Of a stretch of DNA of 64,000 nt, positions 11,336 to 25,516 are shown one piece after another. Every line of letters begins with the position of its first letter. Position 1 is the stretch's first letter. Source of the DNA: Diphasiastrum complanatum (Eukaryota; Streptophyta; Lycopodiopsida; Lycopodiales; Lycopodiaceae). The stretch is from assembly GCA_029204225.1 (NCBI GenBank), contig MU832038.1, positions 1 through 64,000 on the forward strand, read 5' to 3'. A model generated the notes under the pieces. The model was not told the DNA's origin and did not search any database. It worked only from the letters and a program-made list of their open reading frames with translations. The position numbers and the translations under genes are program-made.

Positions 11336-12706
11336 AAGAAGGGTATTTATTCAGAAGATAAGCTATGTATTCCTATAGCATTTAGAACCAAGATCCTTCA
11401 AGAAACCCATAGTCCTCCCTATGCAGGACATAGAGGAATCCCATCAACTCTGGAAGCTCTGAAAAGATTCTTTTATTGGCCTACCATGCATCGAGACAAC
11501 GCATTATATACATGCATGTCTAGTTTGTCAACACAATAAAGATGAGCGAGGATTAAAAATTCCAGGATTACTTCATCCCTTGCCTATTCTTGAAGCTCCC
11601 TGGGAACATAATACCATGGACTTTATCTCTGGGTGCCCTAAAACCAAAAATGGAAATGAGATGATATGGACTATCATTGATAGATTTAGCAAACATGCTC
11701 ATTTTATTCCCTGTAAGAAAAAGCTTAAGGGACCCGAAGCAGCTCATTTGTTTATTCATCACATCTTTAGGCTGCATGGACTACCCAAAAGTATAGTGTC
11801 TGATCGGGATACGAGATTTACTAGCAACTTTTGGAGAGCCCTTTTTGATAATATGGGGACAACCCTTAAATTCTCTGTCTCCTTCCATCCCCAAACTGAT
11901 GGTCAAAGTGAAATTACTAATCGAACCATCATAGATTTGTTAAGAAATTATGTAAGTGATCAGAAGACTCAATGGGAACACTATCTTCCTATACTAGAAT
12001 TTGCTTACAATAACATCGTTCATTCTTCTACTGGTAAAGCGCCTTTTGAAGTAATGTTATGAAAACCTATTGTGCCTCCAGTATTAAGGACTAAAGAAAA
12101 GATATTTGCCTCAGATGAATTTGTGCAGGATTATCAAGACAGCTTTTCAAAGGTTCAGCAATCCATCGCAAGTGCACAACAGAAACAACAGAAAAGTGCA
12201 AATATGCGTCGGAGGGCAATCAAGTACGAAGAAAGAGAACTAGTTCTCCTAAAATTTGAAAAGAAAAGGCTCGAGAAAAAGAAGGGCAGCATGAAACTCT
12301 ACCCAAAACTAGCCCAAAAGTATTATGGACCTTTTAAATTCAAGAAAGTAATCAATGAGGTTACATGTGAGCTTGACTTGGAAAATCCATAACAAATTCC
12401 ATGTAAGCTTGCTAAAGAAATTTCAATGGTCCAGAACCAGAAGGATTTACAGATTCCGAACCACCAGAAGTTCAAGGAACCGAAGAAATCCTTCAACCTG
12501 AGCAGATCTTGATGCACAAGACAGGAATTGGAAGAAAGCGGATAACTTCTACATTATACCTCCTCAAGTATAAGAACTATCCTACTATGGATGCAAGATG
12601 GTTGGAAGAAGAATTCTTCCAAGAATATATGAAAAACACTTGGGTGAATCCCAATGCTGTAAACAAAAAAATATTCAACTTGAAAGTGGCTAACATTAAA
12701 TGTTAA
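11336..12706 (+). pseudogene. gypsy M integrase with C-terminal chromodomain, broken
   Basis: Integrase of a chromovirus. The zinc-binding region is seen as HSPPYAGHRGIPSTLEALKR (about 11410-11470). The core follows with TMDFISGCPKT (first D), VSDRDTRFTSNFW (second D) and GQSEITNRTIIDLL (E). The frame is open 11580-12062, stops once (TGA), resumes 12072-12392 (VLLKFEKKRLEKKKG, KYYGPFKF), then shifts to a chromodomain-like tail with YLLKYKNYPTMDARWLEEEF (12530-12640) and ends at 12706. Chromodomains direct insertion toward marked chromatin. At least two stops and two frame shifts make it inactive. Confidence 0.92.
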
Positions 12707-13125
12707 GCTGCCTACCTTCCATCCTTATCAATATGTAACTTACCTACTTTTCCACATGGCTTGTAAGCCATAGGACACTTGGGAAAATGCGCCCTCCTAC
12801 TCCTCCCATTTTGCTCTAACTAATGGATAAACACCCTCTCATACCTGTACACCTCACCCTCTCACTTTACTTATCCTAGAGTCTCCCTTACTCCTCTCAC
12901 ACTCATTTTGGACACCTCAGCCACTCCCTAAAGGCTACACATTCTCTACAAAAGGACTAACTCGCCCCTCTCCCTCATTATTCATCTCCCATTCATTTTT
13001 GCTTTGCCTCTTGCTTTTGCTTCTATGTGTGTAGGTGCTTGGAAGAAAGCTTGGAGCTATGGCTTGAGGAGGATCTGTCAAGCTTGGATTGGAATCATTT
13101 TTGGAGCTACTTACACACACACTCA

Positions 13126-13212
<87 letters not shown>

Positions 13213-13999
13213 CTCTAAAACTTTCACACCATCCATAAGACTGATGGCCATGCATGGCACACCACCCATGACTTGATGGTCATGCATGTTGCCACATCCA
13301 TAGTTTGATGGCTTTGCATGTCACACCATCCATGACTTGATGGCTTTGCATGTCACATCATCCATAGCTTAATGGCCATGCATGTTTGACTGGGAGTTGC
13401 ATGGTTGATTGGAATTTGCATGTCTGATTTGAGAGAGAGCTTGCATGTCTGATTTGGGAACTTGCATGTATGATTTGAAGCTTGCATGTTGAAACTAGAG
13501 CTTGCATGTCATACCATCCCTAGCCTAATGACTTTGCATGTTGGAATCGAAGCTTGCATGTCAGATTGGATTCATGCATGTCATGCCTCCTAATGTCAAA
13601 TGTCTATGCATGCTCTTTTCTTGATCAGTAAGTCCTTGCATGTCATAAGGAACCACTTTTCTTGGTATAAGATTCTCTAAGATCCGAAATTTGTTAACTT
13701 CTGGTCTATGTAAAGATCTAAGAATCCATCTTCCCAAAACCTCTGTATATGTATTTGGCCTTGTCGGGCCAATTGATCTTGCATAATTTGAAAGAAAAAT
13801 CCTTCCGGGGGGGGTCCCCATCTTGACCCCTCAGCAAGTCTCTTGAATGAATGATTTTGTGATTGAATGTTAAATTTCCTCTAAGTTTTGAGTTCTTTTT
13901 TAAAATCTATTCAACAGTGTTTTGTTGATTTGTTCTTTTTAAGTCACAACTTCTAAAGTCGGGACTTTAGAATTAGTAGACCTTCACTTCAAGTTCACA
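12707..13999 (+). mobile_element. gypsy M 3' LTR, forward copy (about 1.3 kb)
   Basis: Inverted match to 2042-3330. It follows the chromodomain and ends GTTCACA (13999). Homology to the other copy continues back to about 12565, inside the last part of the pol frame, so the true LTR may start earlier and overlap the gene; I see no clear polypurine tract at 12706. It carries (CT)n at 13128-13210 and the CATGCA cluster at about 13240-13640. It abuts a gypsy N LTR fragment and probably inserted into it. Confidence 0.8.
13128..13210. repeat. (CT)n microsatellite, about 41 units
   Basis: CT tract in the forward M LTR, the counterpart of the (AG)n at 2745-2848, so the repeat is carried by the transposon itself. 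Confidence 0.98.
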
Positions 14000-14285
14000 A
14001 TGCACTAGTGAGAGCCCAAATACTTATACTTCCAAGGCCCATACACCAATAGTAGTGCACCGTGACACCTATGTAGCCTATCTGGGCCACATCATCCAGT
14101 TTCCCTATCACTCATTGATAGACCCATAAAAATCTACCATCATGAGTTTATGCCTCCAACCATTAATTATGAACATATGCACATGAGGGCCCCAAACTCC
14201 TCATAATCCTAATTAATTATGGGTCGAGGTAGGCCTACTGAACTCTAACGGGATAATCAATCTGAGATCAGTCGTGGGCATGACA
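14000..14285 (-). mobile_element. gypsy N LTR fragment, reversed
   Basis: On the minus strand the LTR starts TGTCATGCCCACG at 14285, right after a purine tract (AAGGGGAGAAGAA, 14286-14298). Its start and polypurine tract resemble those of gypsy K (42432). The other end is cut by the M LTR at 13999. Confidence 0.65.
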
Positions 14286-14298
14286 TTCTTCTCCCCTT

Positions 14299-14525
14299 AT
14301 TCGAGTTCTGACCTCAAAACTTACAACTAGGGAAATTCCTCTTTAGGCTGCCTTCATGTTCCCAAGAATCATGATCGTCTACCCTTCCATTGAACTAGAT
14401 GCTCAATAACTATATGATTTCTCAATCGTTTAGTCCTTGAGTCCCAGATCTTTTCGGGGTTAATTCGAGTCACACCCGATGATTCATCCATCAAGTCCAC
14501 TTGGTCTCCATAACCAAGATGTCCC
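14299..14525 (-). pseudogene. gypsy N chromodomain fragment
   Basis: On the minus strand just upstream of the N polypurine tract, the sequence encodes PEKIWDSRTKRLRNHIVIEH followed by LVQWKG and, after a frame change, DHDSWEHEGSLKEEFP. This is the chromodomain pattern 'Y.VKW......SWE' at the end of a chromovirus integrase. K has the same arrangement at 42446-42625. Frame changes show it is a relic. Upstream of 14525 I cannot follow the element further. Confidence 0.75.
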
Positions 14526-15123
14526 CTTCATGCAATCTCTTCCTAAGTCATCTTACGTGAAAAACCGGGTGCACTTGCGTTCCTTCCCAGAGGTTTTGAC
14601 CACCTCGTTATCCTCTCTTAAATGGTCGTCATTAATGACAACAAATGAGGATCTCTACTTAACAATATATTCTGAATATTACAAATATTTGAGGCTAAAG
14701 CTCTATTTGGGCAATGGTAGGAAAGATCTCCAAAATAACAAGCTACTAAATGAGGAGGCTTAGTGGCTATTTATTTATACTGATTAATAGCTACCTCACT
14801 TCAATCTATTGGAGAAAAACATGGAATTTCAAACATGAGGGCCCTAACTAGGAACCACTAATAACAATATCAAATTACATGCTCATACTAAAAATAACAT
14901 AAATGTAAATAATGCCACTATAACTATCATGTATGTCCATAGCATAGTGGCTTGGCCAACAAATGTTACCACACACGATTATCTTTTGATGGATATTTTT
15001 AACTGATTCAATATTTGTTTTCTACACTAGGATTCAAAAAAATGGCTGCATTGAAAATTATTTGCAGTAAAAAAAATGTCTCTCTCTCTATGCCGCTCTA
15101 CAAATACGACTCTTTGAAAAAAG

Positions 15124-15124
<1 letters not shown>
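14526..15124. other. no gene seen
   Basis: AT-rich sequence with no recognisable domain. It may be the decayed interior of gypsy N. Confidence 0.5.

Positions 15125-15173
<49 letters not shown>
15125..15173. repeat. (CT)n microsatellite, about 24 units
   Basis: Pure TC/CT tract in intergenic DNA. Open frames across it (Ser/Leu or Arg/Glu runs) are repeat artefacts. Confidence 0.98.
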
Positions 15174-15176
<3 letters not shown>

Positions 15177-16257
15177 GCCTTCTGTTGCACATGTGGCTTT
15201 TCGTTTCATGCAGGTGCTTTCAAGCAACTACTTTGAAAGAAGTTACGATGGATAATACTCCCCCAAAAAATAGAAATACAAAGAAAGACATTACTAAATG
15301 CCCCATTTTTTGAGTTCTTTGATGAAGGTCTTGTACCAATGGGTTCAATGTTTTTTGGGCATGTACCTTCATGTTTACAGCCTTGTGTAGGGTCCCTCAA
15401 TAAAATGTAAAGGCCTGTCCTCATGCCCCCTCTCCCCATGTCTTCACCTCTTATCCACATATTGCCAAAGCCAAATTTTAACATTGATTGAGTTGGGTGA
15501 TCTAGAATCAAGATTTTGTAGTTTTTTAAATATGGTGCTCACTGTCTACAATAACTCATGTGGCCCTAGGAAACAAAGTCATTGTTGAGCTAAATGCTAG
15601 TTTGAGTTGACTATGAAAGTCTACCGCAACTTGCAAACCTTAGACTGAACTCATTGATAACAAAACATAGCACTCTATAGGCTCTACATGGGGGTGGAGG
15701 GTTGGAGGTGTGGAACACCTCTCACATTTGGATAAAGGATGGCTTTTAGCTCCACATGCAAAGCTTTCTTTAGCAAGATAGCGCATTTGCACGACGATTG
15801 AAAGACCTAGAGTGCAAGCAAGGTTTCATTCTCATTAACCTAATCAAGATGCTTTTACGATGTTATCACGATATTTTGCATCTACCCAACATGATTCTTA
15901 TCATTCAATCTTATGAGATGCCATCATGATCTCCCTGTGTCCCCCAAACATGATGCACACGCATCACTGTGCATTGTTGGATGAGGGTGGGCCTCCGAGT
16001 GAGTGCATGATACAATATTAGGCCTGCAAGAGGTTATGACTTATGAGACTGATTTGGGCCTGGCATCTACCCAAAGGGCCCGGGGGAACGGTTGAACCTC
16101 CTCATTTTCAAAAACGAATGATTCGCCACCGGCTATTCCAGTCACCTGTCAACGGCTACGCGTGAAATGGGTCTTGAAGACTGGCTGTATCCGGTTGATA
16201 GGTCGGTTTACCGGCCCGACCCAGAGCACCGTTTGGGATCTCGCGGACTCCAACAAA
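15174..16257. other. no gene seen; upstream flank of alpha-tubulin
   Basis: Intergenic DNA. A 101-codon minus-strand frame (15206-15511) has no motif I recognise. GC content rises from about 16060 toward the tubulin gene, where I expect the promoter, but no proximal element can be assigned with confidence. Confidence 0.5.
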
Positions 16258-18300
<2,043 letters not shown>

Positions 18301-18344
18301 ATTCTGTAATTGCTCTAGATTTTAGCTTTGAAAGATTATTCAAG

Positions 18345-18600
18345 TTTTATCGAATATTCGATGTATTTTGGTATTGTTCACAACCATAATATTCTGTTAA
18401 CGAAGACTTGATTTCCTTTTTACTGAATCTTGTATTATGTCCTTATTAGCAAGTTTAATATTGACGAGGAGTTTTGCATTTTGGTGTTGTATTCAGATGT
18501 AGTCCCATGGTAATAAAAGCTTGGTTTCCTTATTTTTAATGATTGTATACTGTTCTTATTTTATTAGCAACCATTTGTATTGGCAAGGCGTTGTATGGTA
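18345..18600 (+). repeat. imperfect tandem duplication in the tubulin 3' flank
   Basis: Two diverged copies of about 120-125 bp follow one another. The shared order is AAGnCTTG(A/G)TTTCCTT, a T-rich block, TTATTAGCAA, then TTGnCnAGGnGTT. An AATAAA poly(A) signal candidate sits at 18512-18517 in the second copy, so the duplication may have doubled part of the 3' UTR or terminator. Confidence 0.6.
18512..18517 (+). terminator. candidate poly(A) signal AATAAA of alpha-tubulin
   Basis: Canonical AATAAA about 210 bp after the stop codon in U-rich sequence. Plant poly(A) signals are loose, so this is only the best candidate. Confidence 0.5.
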
Positions 18601-20990
18601 TTTTCATATTTCATACAGAAAATAACGATGAAACCTGAAACCATGAAATAATGTACAGATCAATAAACCCTTAGGCCAAGAGAAACGTCCCTTAAGTTTC
18701 CTTTAATAACCTAATTCTTTCAATGGATGTCTCTCAGCTTTTGAAAAATAATCCCTTCTAAAAAAAAACATTTAACTAAATTTTTTTGCATTCTAAAATT
18801 ATAAGTATCAATCAAACAAAGTCTTGATAAAGAATAGTGCATCGTCAACCAATTAAAACGATTTTTGTATCTTCTAAATTATATTCACGATAATAATAGA
18901 TTTTATAGATTTTATTATTCTTTTATAGAAGCAAAACAAATTGTAGGATATTTCATAATTTTCAAAGATCGTTGTCATGGATATCCATCAACGTTGCTCG
19001 TTCCCACAATTATTTTTTTCATGGTGCAATGTGATTGATATAAGGTTAGAAATTATTAGCCAATGTAACTAAACTAACCTCTCTAAAAAAATTGTGCAAA
19101 GGTCGAGCACACCTCCAGTTTCAAGATTTTTACATAGATTTTTGAAGTTATAATAATAATCTACATGCATCCTATATATTCAAAAGCCAACAATTCAGAA
19201 ATCCTACATATATTTTTTACTAAACATAGAAATACCTACAAAATCAATTTTTTTTGGTTTTTAAGAAAAGAAGTTAACATCCCGCATTATATTTCTTAAG
19301 CTTGTTTTTGGGAAAATTTGCCGGTTCGAATGGAAAAGCAGGCCATTTGACATGACTTCCTCCACCAGGCAAGAGATAGATACCTTCAAGCATTGGGAAA
19401 CGGTCTCTTTAGTGGGCCTTGCACTTGGTAAAGTGGCTATAAAATTAAAGTGAGGTTTTTAGACTACCATAGTTGAACAATAGCTAAATTGGGTGTAAGG
19501 GTTACTAATAAATATCTTATGAAGTTAAATAATGGCAATGAAATTTCTTTTTTTGTGGCTGAAATTTTTTTTAAGGGTGATTAATGCTTTATGGGTGATT
19601 AAAGCTTTGTGATATTATAATTGGTGTACTGTCTAGTTGCAATAATATCTTAATCATTTTTCTAGCCATTTATTGGTTTTTTTGTTTGTCATTTTGTGTG
19701 AATGGCATGTAGTATGGGGATGGAATAGAACACCTAATGCTCGTCAAATTAGTTTTTGTGATTTTATGAAGAAAATGTTGCAATCTCCTAGGACAATATG
19801 AATTTTTTTTACATGATTTCCTTTGAAGGTGCATGTTAAAAAGTAAGAGAAGGTTTCGTGACGGGAAAGATTTGCCTCCTTAAGGCCTTTTGCCAAAGAA
19901 AGGGCCCTCAAAGAGCCCCCTCCCCCCCCCCCCCCCCCCCCCCCTTCCCAAAATATTTCATGCTAAAAAAACTTGGACTTGAATTTAGTATTGTAGAAAG
20001 ATCAATGCTAAAAAATCTCCAAAAATAAGTATGAAAGTGATCTCCAAAAACTAGTGAGGCTTAAACTAAATAAAACCTTCATAAATAGAAATTCGAAGTT
20101 CTTTTGAATTTACTACTTATATATGCAAACTTAGTGCCTCTTATACAATAATCATTGCTCTAAGTAGTATTGCATCTACACAACAAAGCTCAAAACTAAA
20201 GTGGATGAATCACAAAGAAAATAAAAACTAATTGTTAATGAATGTTTACCCTCATTTAAACCACATAAGTTTGTTTAACTATGGTTAGACTACTATTAAC
20301 CATAAGTTTTAAGAGTCGGGTAGTTAGGAGTCTTGCAGCATCAAGTATTGTCAAATCACAACTTCAAACCCTGCCCACTGGTAGTTTCGAAATGTACAAA
20401 AATATGACCGAAAAACTCCAAACTTTTTTAGACCGACAAACAATGTTACGTTCATAATTGTAAAATATTATTGGGCCATGTGTACATCGAATAGTTGAAC
20501 AGTCAACAAAAAGCCCTTTTGGTGTTCGGACTAACACTAATGAGTTAATCTAGATCCATTCATTCTTTAGGATGTAACTAATCAAATCAGTTCCTGCATA
20601 TTTACTTGCATTATCGAAACAATCTATAGGATTACATGGGATTCGTGACAAGTAACTATTTGACAATATTCAAACAACATTCGAGGGAGTTCTGAATAAG
20701 TTCAAATCAACAACTATCGAAAGGCGAACCCAAAATAAGTTCAATTCGAACAACTATCAAATCAAAGTCGAAACTTTCACAACTTGACTCTAGTTCGAAT
20801 TGAATATTGTCGACTACCTAATTTTCATAATCCACTTAAAAGAAGCTAGTCACTTGCTTAAACTAGCTTTGGCATTATATATAACACTAGTTTTAATTGT
20901 GTAACTAATTTTCATAGTGATAGACGTGATTATGACCAAGATCCATCTCAAAAAGTGTAACTCAATGCATGCGAATATATATATATACAC
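18601..20990. other. AT-rich intergenic DNA, no gene seen
   Basis: About 2.4 kb of AT-rich sequence without an open frame of note in either strand. I see no LTR termini, primer sites or conserved RT motifs. The only distinct feature is the C-run at 19916-19944. Confidence 0.6.
19916..19944. repeat. poly-C tract
   Basis: CCCCCT followed by 23 C (19922-19944) on the plus strand, that is a long G-run on the minus strand. It could form an i-motif or G-quadruplex; it is also a likely sequencing or assembly weak point. Confidence 0.85.
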
Positions 20991-21009
20991 TCAACACTCG
21001 ACACTCGAC

Positions 21010-21345
21010 ACTTTCGAGGTATTTTTCGGGGTATTTTTGAGCTATTTTTGAGGAATTTTCAAGCCATTTTTGAGGTATTTTTGGGCCATTCTTGAGGTAT
21101 TTTTGGGCCTTTTTCGAGGTATTTTTGAGGTCTTTTCGGGCCTTGTTCGAGGTATTTTGGGCCTTTTCCGAGATATTTGCCAGGTCTTTTCGGCCCATTT
21201 TTGAGGTATTTTCGGGCCATTTTTGAGGTATTTTCAGGCCATTTTTGAGGTATTTTTGGGCCTTTTTCGAGATATTTTCAGGGTGTTTTTCGAGATATTT
21301 TCGAAATTTTTGTAGGATTTTTGAGGTATTTTCGCGAAGGAGGCT
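21010..21345. repeat. degenerate minisatellite, unit GAGGTATTTTTGGGCCwTTTT
   Basis: About 14 diverged units of roughly 20-24 bp (GAGGTATTTTT(C/G)GGGCC(A/T)TTTTT) in a row. The minus strand stays open as Lys/Asn/Ser-rich peptides only because the unit lacks stops in that frame, so I do not call a gene. Confidence 0.8.
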
Positions 21346-21830
21346 AGTGTCGCATTTTTTCTAGGGTCAATGTCGCATTCTTCGAGGGCCAATATTGCGA
21401 AATTATTCAAACCCCCCCTCCAGAAAATTATTTCGAGGCATTTTCGAGTTTCGAGATATTTTCGCGAAGCCATCGGGATATCGCGAAATTCTTCTGAAGC
21501 CTTTAGTAATTTTCATGAAATTTTCGCAGAAATTCAGGGAGATTTTGCGTAATTTTCGCGACATTGGCCCTCCCCCCCTCAAGTGTCGCATTTTTTTTCG
21601 AGGGTCAGTGTCGTGAAAATAACTGAAGCCTTCTTGAAATATCGCGAAAGTTCCCCTAAAGGTTCAAGGTATTTTTGCGTTTTGAGGTATTTTCGCGAAA
21701 CCTTTAGGGAAATTTTGCAAAGTTTTCATGACATTGGCCCCACCCCCTCCAGAAAAATGCGACACTCCCCTCCCCCTCCCAAAAAATGCCTCCCCTCCCG
21801 AACAATGTGACACGTTGGCACATACTAAAT
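21346..21830. repeat. higher-order repeat with TTCGCGA and C-rich blocks
   Basis: A longer unit containing GTGTCGCATTTTTT, a TTTTCGCGA block and a C-rich block (CCCCCCCTC) recurs about three times, near 21345-21420, 21560-21625 and 21725-21800. It continues from the minisatellite and shares its TATTTTCG motif. Confidence 0.6.
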
Positions 21831-21957
21831 TTCCTAATCATCGCCAAATCATCACCCGTCAATGAGGTATTGCATTTCCAAATCATCGGCCATCGCCTAG
21901 ATCGGTCGCCATTGCCCGTCAACATATATACACACGTTCCACCTATCCACTCTATGT

Positions 21958-22384
<427 letters not shown>

Positions 22385-22620
22385 TGTTAGAAATGGTGAA
22401 CTCCTGCAACTTTGTCGCAACACGAACAAGACACGAAGGTCGAACGATAACAATTCACGACAGTCAACGTGTCTTTGACTCGAAGCACGAACGATTCCCG
22501 AATCAATTGCGAATTGTGAACACACCTCCAGGACCACAGAGCGCAAAATGGATGCAAAACGGGCAGCTCAATGGGCTTCACGCCCAGCTGAAACGAATAG
22601 AAACGACATAGACTAACTAA
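22385..22620 (+). mobile_element. copia A LTR, left part only
   Basis: Starts TGTTAGAAATGGTGAAC like the LTR start at 4899. It covers roughly the first third of the LTR with an internal gap, then stops at GACTAACTAACAAG, where protease-coding sequence begins. Confidence 0.8.
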
Positions 22621-22624
22621 CAAG

Positions 22625-23325
22625 ATGAAGCTTTCACGATACTCGATGAAGCTTCAACAAGCTACTTAGAACACGACTATGATGTGGTCATCGATTCAGG
22701 AGCACCATCACACATAACCTGCAACAAGAAGACCTTGATCAACTTTCGCGAACTTGAAAACAACAGAGCAGTGATTCTAGGGGATTGGAGCAAAAACGAT
22801 GTCAAAGGCATCGACACTCTACAGCTGCAAACACTGTCAAGCCAAGCGGAGCTACCAGGAGCACTTTATGTGCCCTCACTCAGAAAAGATATGCTATCTG
22901 TCTCCAAGATGGCAGACCTAGGCATTCGAGTTTTGTTCGTCGACAACACTTGCCGTATGATCGAGCAGACGACAAACAAGTAGTTGACGGTCGGATACAG
23001 AGAAGGAAACCTCTACTAGGCTAAAATAATCAGCAACTCTGAAAGCATACTAAATGCTTCAGAAAATGAAGATCACCTCTGGTATAGGAGAATGTATCAT
23101 CTGAACATGTGGAGCCTGTATGACATGAGCAGAAAAGACATTGTCATAGGTCTCAAGATTTCAAGGCCCAAAACTGAGTTCTACGAAGCTTGTCAGAAAG
23201 GCAAGCAACATCAAAATCCATTCACGCATGAGGGAAGGAGAGCCAAGGAAGTTCTTGAGCTCATCCACTATGATGTCTGTGGACCGATGAAGATGGATTC
23301 GCTCTCATGTTCAGATACTTTCTGA
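22625..23325 (+). pseudogene. copia A protease, preintegrase and integrase start, fragment
   Basis: Forward fragment of copia A Pol. The aspartic protease is seen as VVIDSGAPSHITCNKK (catalytic D-S-G), then GALYVPSLRKDMLSVSKM and DNTCRMIEQTTNK. After a stop at about 22981 comes the preintegrase/integrase start MYHLNMWSLYDMSRKDIV and EVLELIHYDVCGPMK, nearly identical to 8413-8637 on the other strand. It ends in DTF plus a stop at 23325, where a second LTR A piece begins. Gag before it and the integrase core after it are missing. Confidence 0.9.
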
Positions 23326-23337
23326 CGTTCATAGATG

Positions 23338-24021
23338 ATTATCGCGAATCGTGAACACACCTCTAGGACCACAAAGTGCAAAAAGGACGCAAAACGAAAA
23401 TCACAAAAAGAAATGAAAAGAACAAAAACACACGAAGAGAAATCTTTCGTGCTGCCAGCTGGCAGCTCAACGGGCTTCACGCCCAGCTGAAATGAATAGC
23501 AACGATGGTGACTAACTAACTAGTTGATTAGCGTTAACTAGTCTTGTGATTTTACGTTTAGCTATCTTGTAAACTCCACACAGTGGAGGTATAAACGATC
23601 CTCTCTGGATCATAATCAAAAAAAGAGAAAAAAAAAAGTGATGAGAATTTTACAAAGATCTGTAAGAAACAGAGAGAGACGTAGCGAATAGAGTAAGAAA
23701 GCAAGAATACCATAGTTGTGCATGAAAGTCTGCCAACGAGCAGAACACAGCGAAAGAGCAGAGAGTCAACCCGCCAACGAGCGAGACACTGACGATCTCG
23801 CTCTAAAACCAAACTGACAATATAGTCGCTCTATTTTGTGTATCTCTTGGCCTTGTACTGTGTCTCTTGATTGCTAGAATAAAATATGTTCTGTGATGCA
23901 TAGTCGAGTGTCTGGGATCCTGTAAGAGCTTCCGCATGAAAAGAAAATTCAAAGATAGAAAATTGTTCGCGAATCAGAAGAGAGAGGACGAACACGAAAT
24001 GAAAAAGCTTCTGCGACAACA
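23338..24021 (+). mobile_element. copia A LTR, right part, followed by a primer site
   Basis: Covers about the last 680 bp of the LTR and ends GCGACAACA, overlapping in content with the piece at 22385-22620. It contains the palindrome CTGCCAGCTGGCAG (23452-23465). The initiator tRNA-Met primer site lies immediately downstream, so this LTR acts as a 5' LTR for whatever followed. Confidence 0.85.
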
Positions 24022-24032
24022 TGGTATCAGAG
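24022..24032 (+). other. primer binding site (initiator tRNA-Met)
   Basis: TGGTATCAGAG directly after the LTR A end. Confidence 0.88.
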
Positions 24033-24533
24033 ATAGCCTTAGGATAGATTGCATGCATCAAGCTTGATGAGAATTACATTGATTTGGTCCAGCCTGAGTA
24101 CTGTACGGATTGCTATGCTCAGACATGTGTGAGATCACCTAACTTTGAATGGTTGGTGTTTCTCCAAGGTAGATCCAAATCTAGTGTATGATTGCTTGTT
24201 GGAAAGCTATGAGACTAGTTTGTGAGTCAATTGATCTCAAGCGAAAAGGAGTTGTCTCAAGAGAGTTATTGACATTCAAATGAAGGTGGGTAGGGTACCC
24301 AACCTGATGAGACATTCCAAGGAAGGCTCACATCTACCTTAGATCATCAAAAACTCTTGATTTTACATTGTCAATCTATGATCAAGTAGGACAGACTTTG
24401 AACTATCAAAGTCGGTCTGAGTATGACAGACATAGTTACATGCACCGAGGATTCTCTGCTCGCTTTCCTGTGTTGCGACGTGCAGACCTTCCAATCTCAA
24501 GAGAGCTAGTTCCCACATGTCTAGTTCTAGCAA
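24033..24533. other. probable copia A leader, no gene seen
   Basis: Follows a primer site; no Gag motif appears before the copia E LTR begins at 24534. Confidence 0.45.
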
Positions 24534-25506
24534 TGTAGGAAAAATAGTAATTATTCTTCCATAGAGAACATGATGCAAGTTTGAATAAATCAAAGTGATA
24601 TTAGTGTCTTCAATCACATTTTTTTTTGATCTATGTACTAATAGAACAGTATTTGTTCTGATTGAATATGCGTGCAAAAATTATATGCGGAAGTAAGAGA
24701 CAACTTAAGACTATTTAGACAATAAGAAACTATTGATCAAAAATGGATTTTTCTAACTCTGAATTTGATTCATCAATATACATCTCTTGTTGTCTTATCT
24801 CGCTGTTGTGTCTATGATTGAGTGAGTTTTTTTACAACGAGTAGTGCACATGTATTTATATTGCTATAGGTCCTTTGGCCTTTTATTTACAGGTCTTTTG
24901 GCCTTTCAATGCTGTAACAGTAGATATCTAACCGTTTACGATGGTTGATATTCAAATAGATGCTCCGTTTCCAGGCTCAAATAAATTCTGTTCGCGAATT
25001 ATTTGCGACAGTCCATCTCTTCGTCTCAGCTTTGTGTTTCGCAAATTGTTTGCGACACTAGTCTCTTCACGATATTTTTGTCATTCATGAATTGTTCGCG
25101 ACAGATGACAATCCTTGAGCTTAAAGAAGAAATCTAGAATATTTCACGAACTATTCGAGATAGTTTCGCGACATGTGAGCTTGGAGAACAGTCCAGAAGA
25201 TTTCGTGAACTGTTCGTGACAATTTCGTGACATCTGGGGCTTGAACAAGAAACAGAAAAATTTCACGACAAGATTTTGTTCGCGAATCTTTTGAGCTTCA
25301 ACAAGAAAGCCATGAGCTTCTACAAGAAACTGTTTCGCAAACCTTTTGCGAATCTTCTGACTTGACTGCAAGACAAATTTCGTGAATCCTTCGTGAGTCT
25401 TTAATAGATATATTTATAGTTCGCGTTCGTTTCTTTCTCATCCTTTGTCAAGTAAATTGCACGCTTTGTTGGTAGAATCAAGATATGTCTGTTCAGTTGT
25501 TCTACA
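24534..25506 (-). mobile_element. copia E 3' LTR (about 973 bp)
   Basis: On the minus strand it starts TGTAGAACAAC after the purine tract GAGAGGGAGA (25507-25516) and ends TTTTTCCTACA at 24534. Its end matches 38718-38886. It has five exact TTCnnGAA motifs at 24991-24998, 25143-25150, 25202-25209, 25279-25286 and 25379-25386, plus several one-off variants. Confidence 0.88.
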
Positions 25507-25516
25507 TCTCCCTCTC

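Noticed and set aside
15206-15511. 101-codon minus-strand frame upstream of tubulin
   Set aside because: No recognisable domain, no relation to neighbours, and such a length is expected by chance in a 64-kb window.
21010-21345. Regularly spaced repeats that might suggest a CRISPR array
   Set aside because: Units are adjacent and diverged with no spacers, and the DNA is from a plant nucleus.
20962-21473. Lys/Asn-rich minus-strand frames of 78-79 codons
   Set aside because: They follow the minisatellite unit, lack any motif and have no start context; the openness is due to the repeat.
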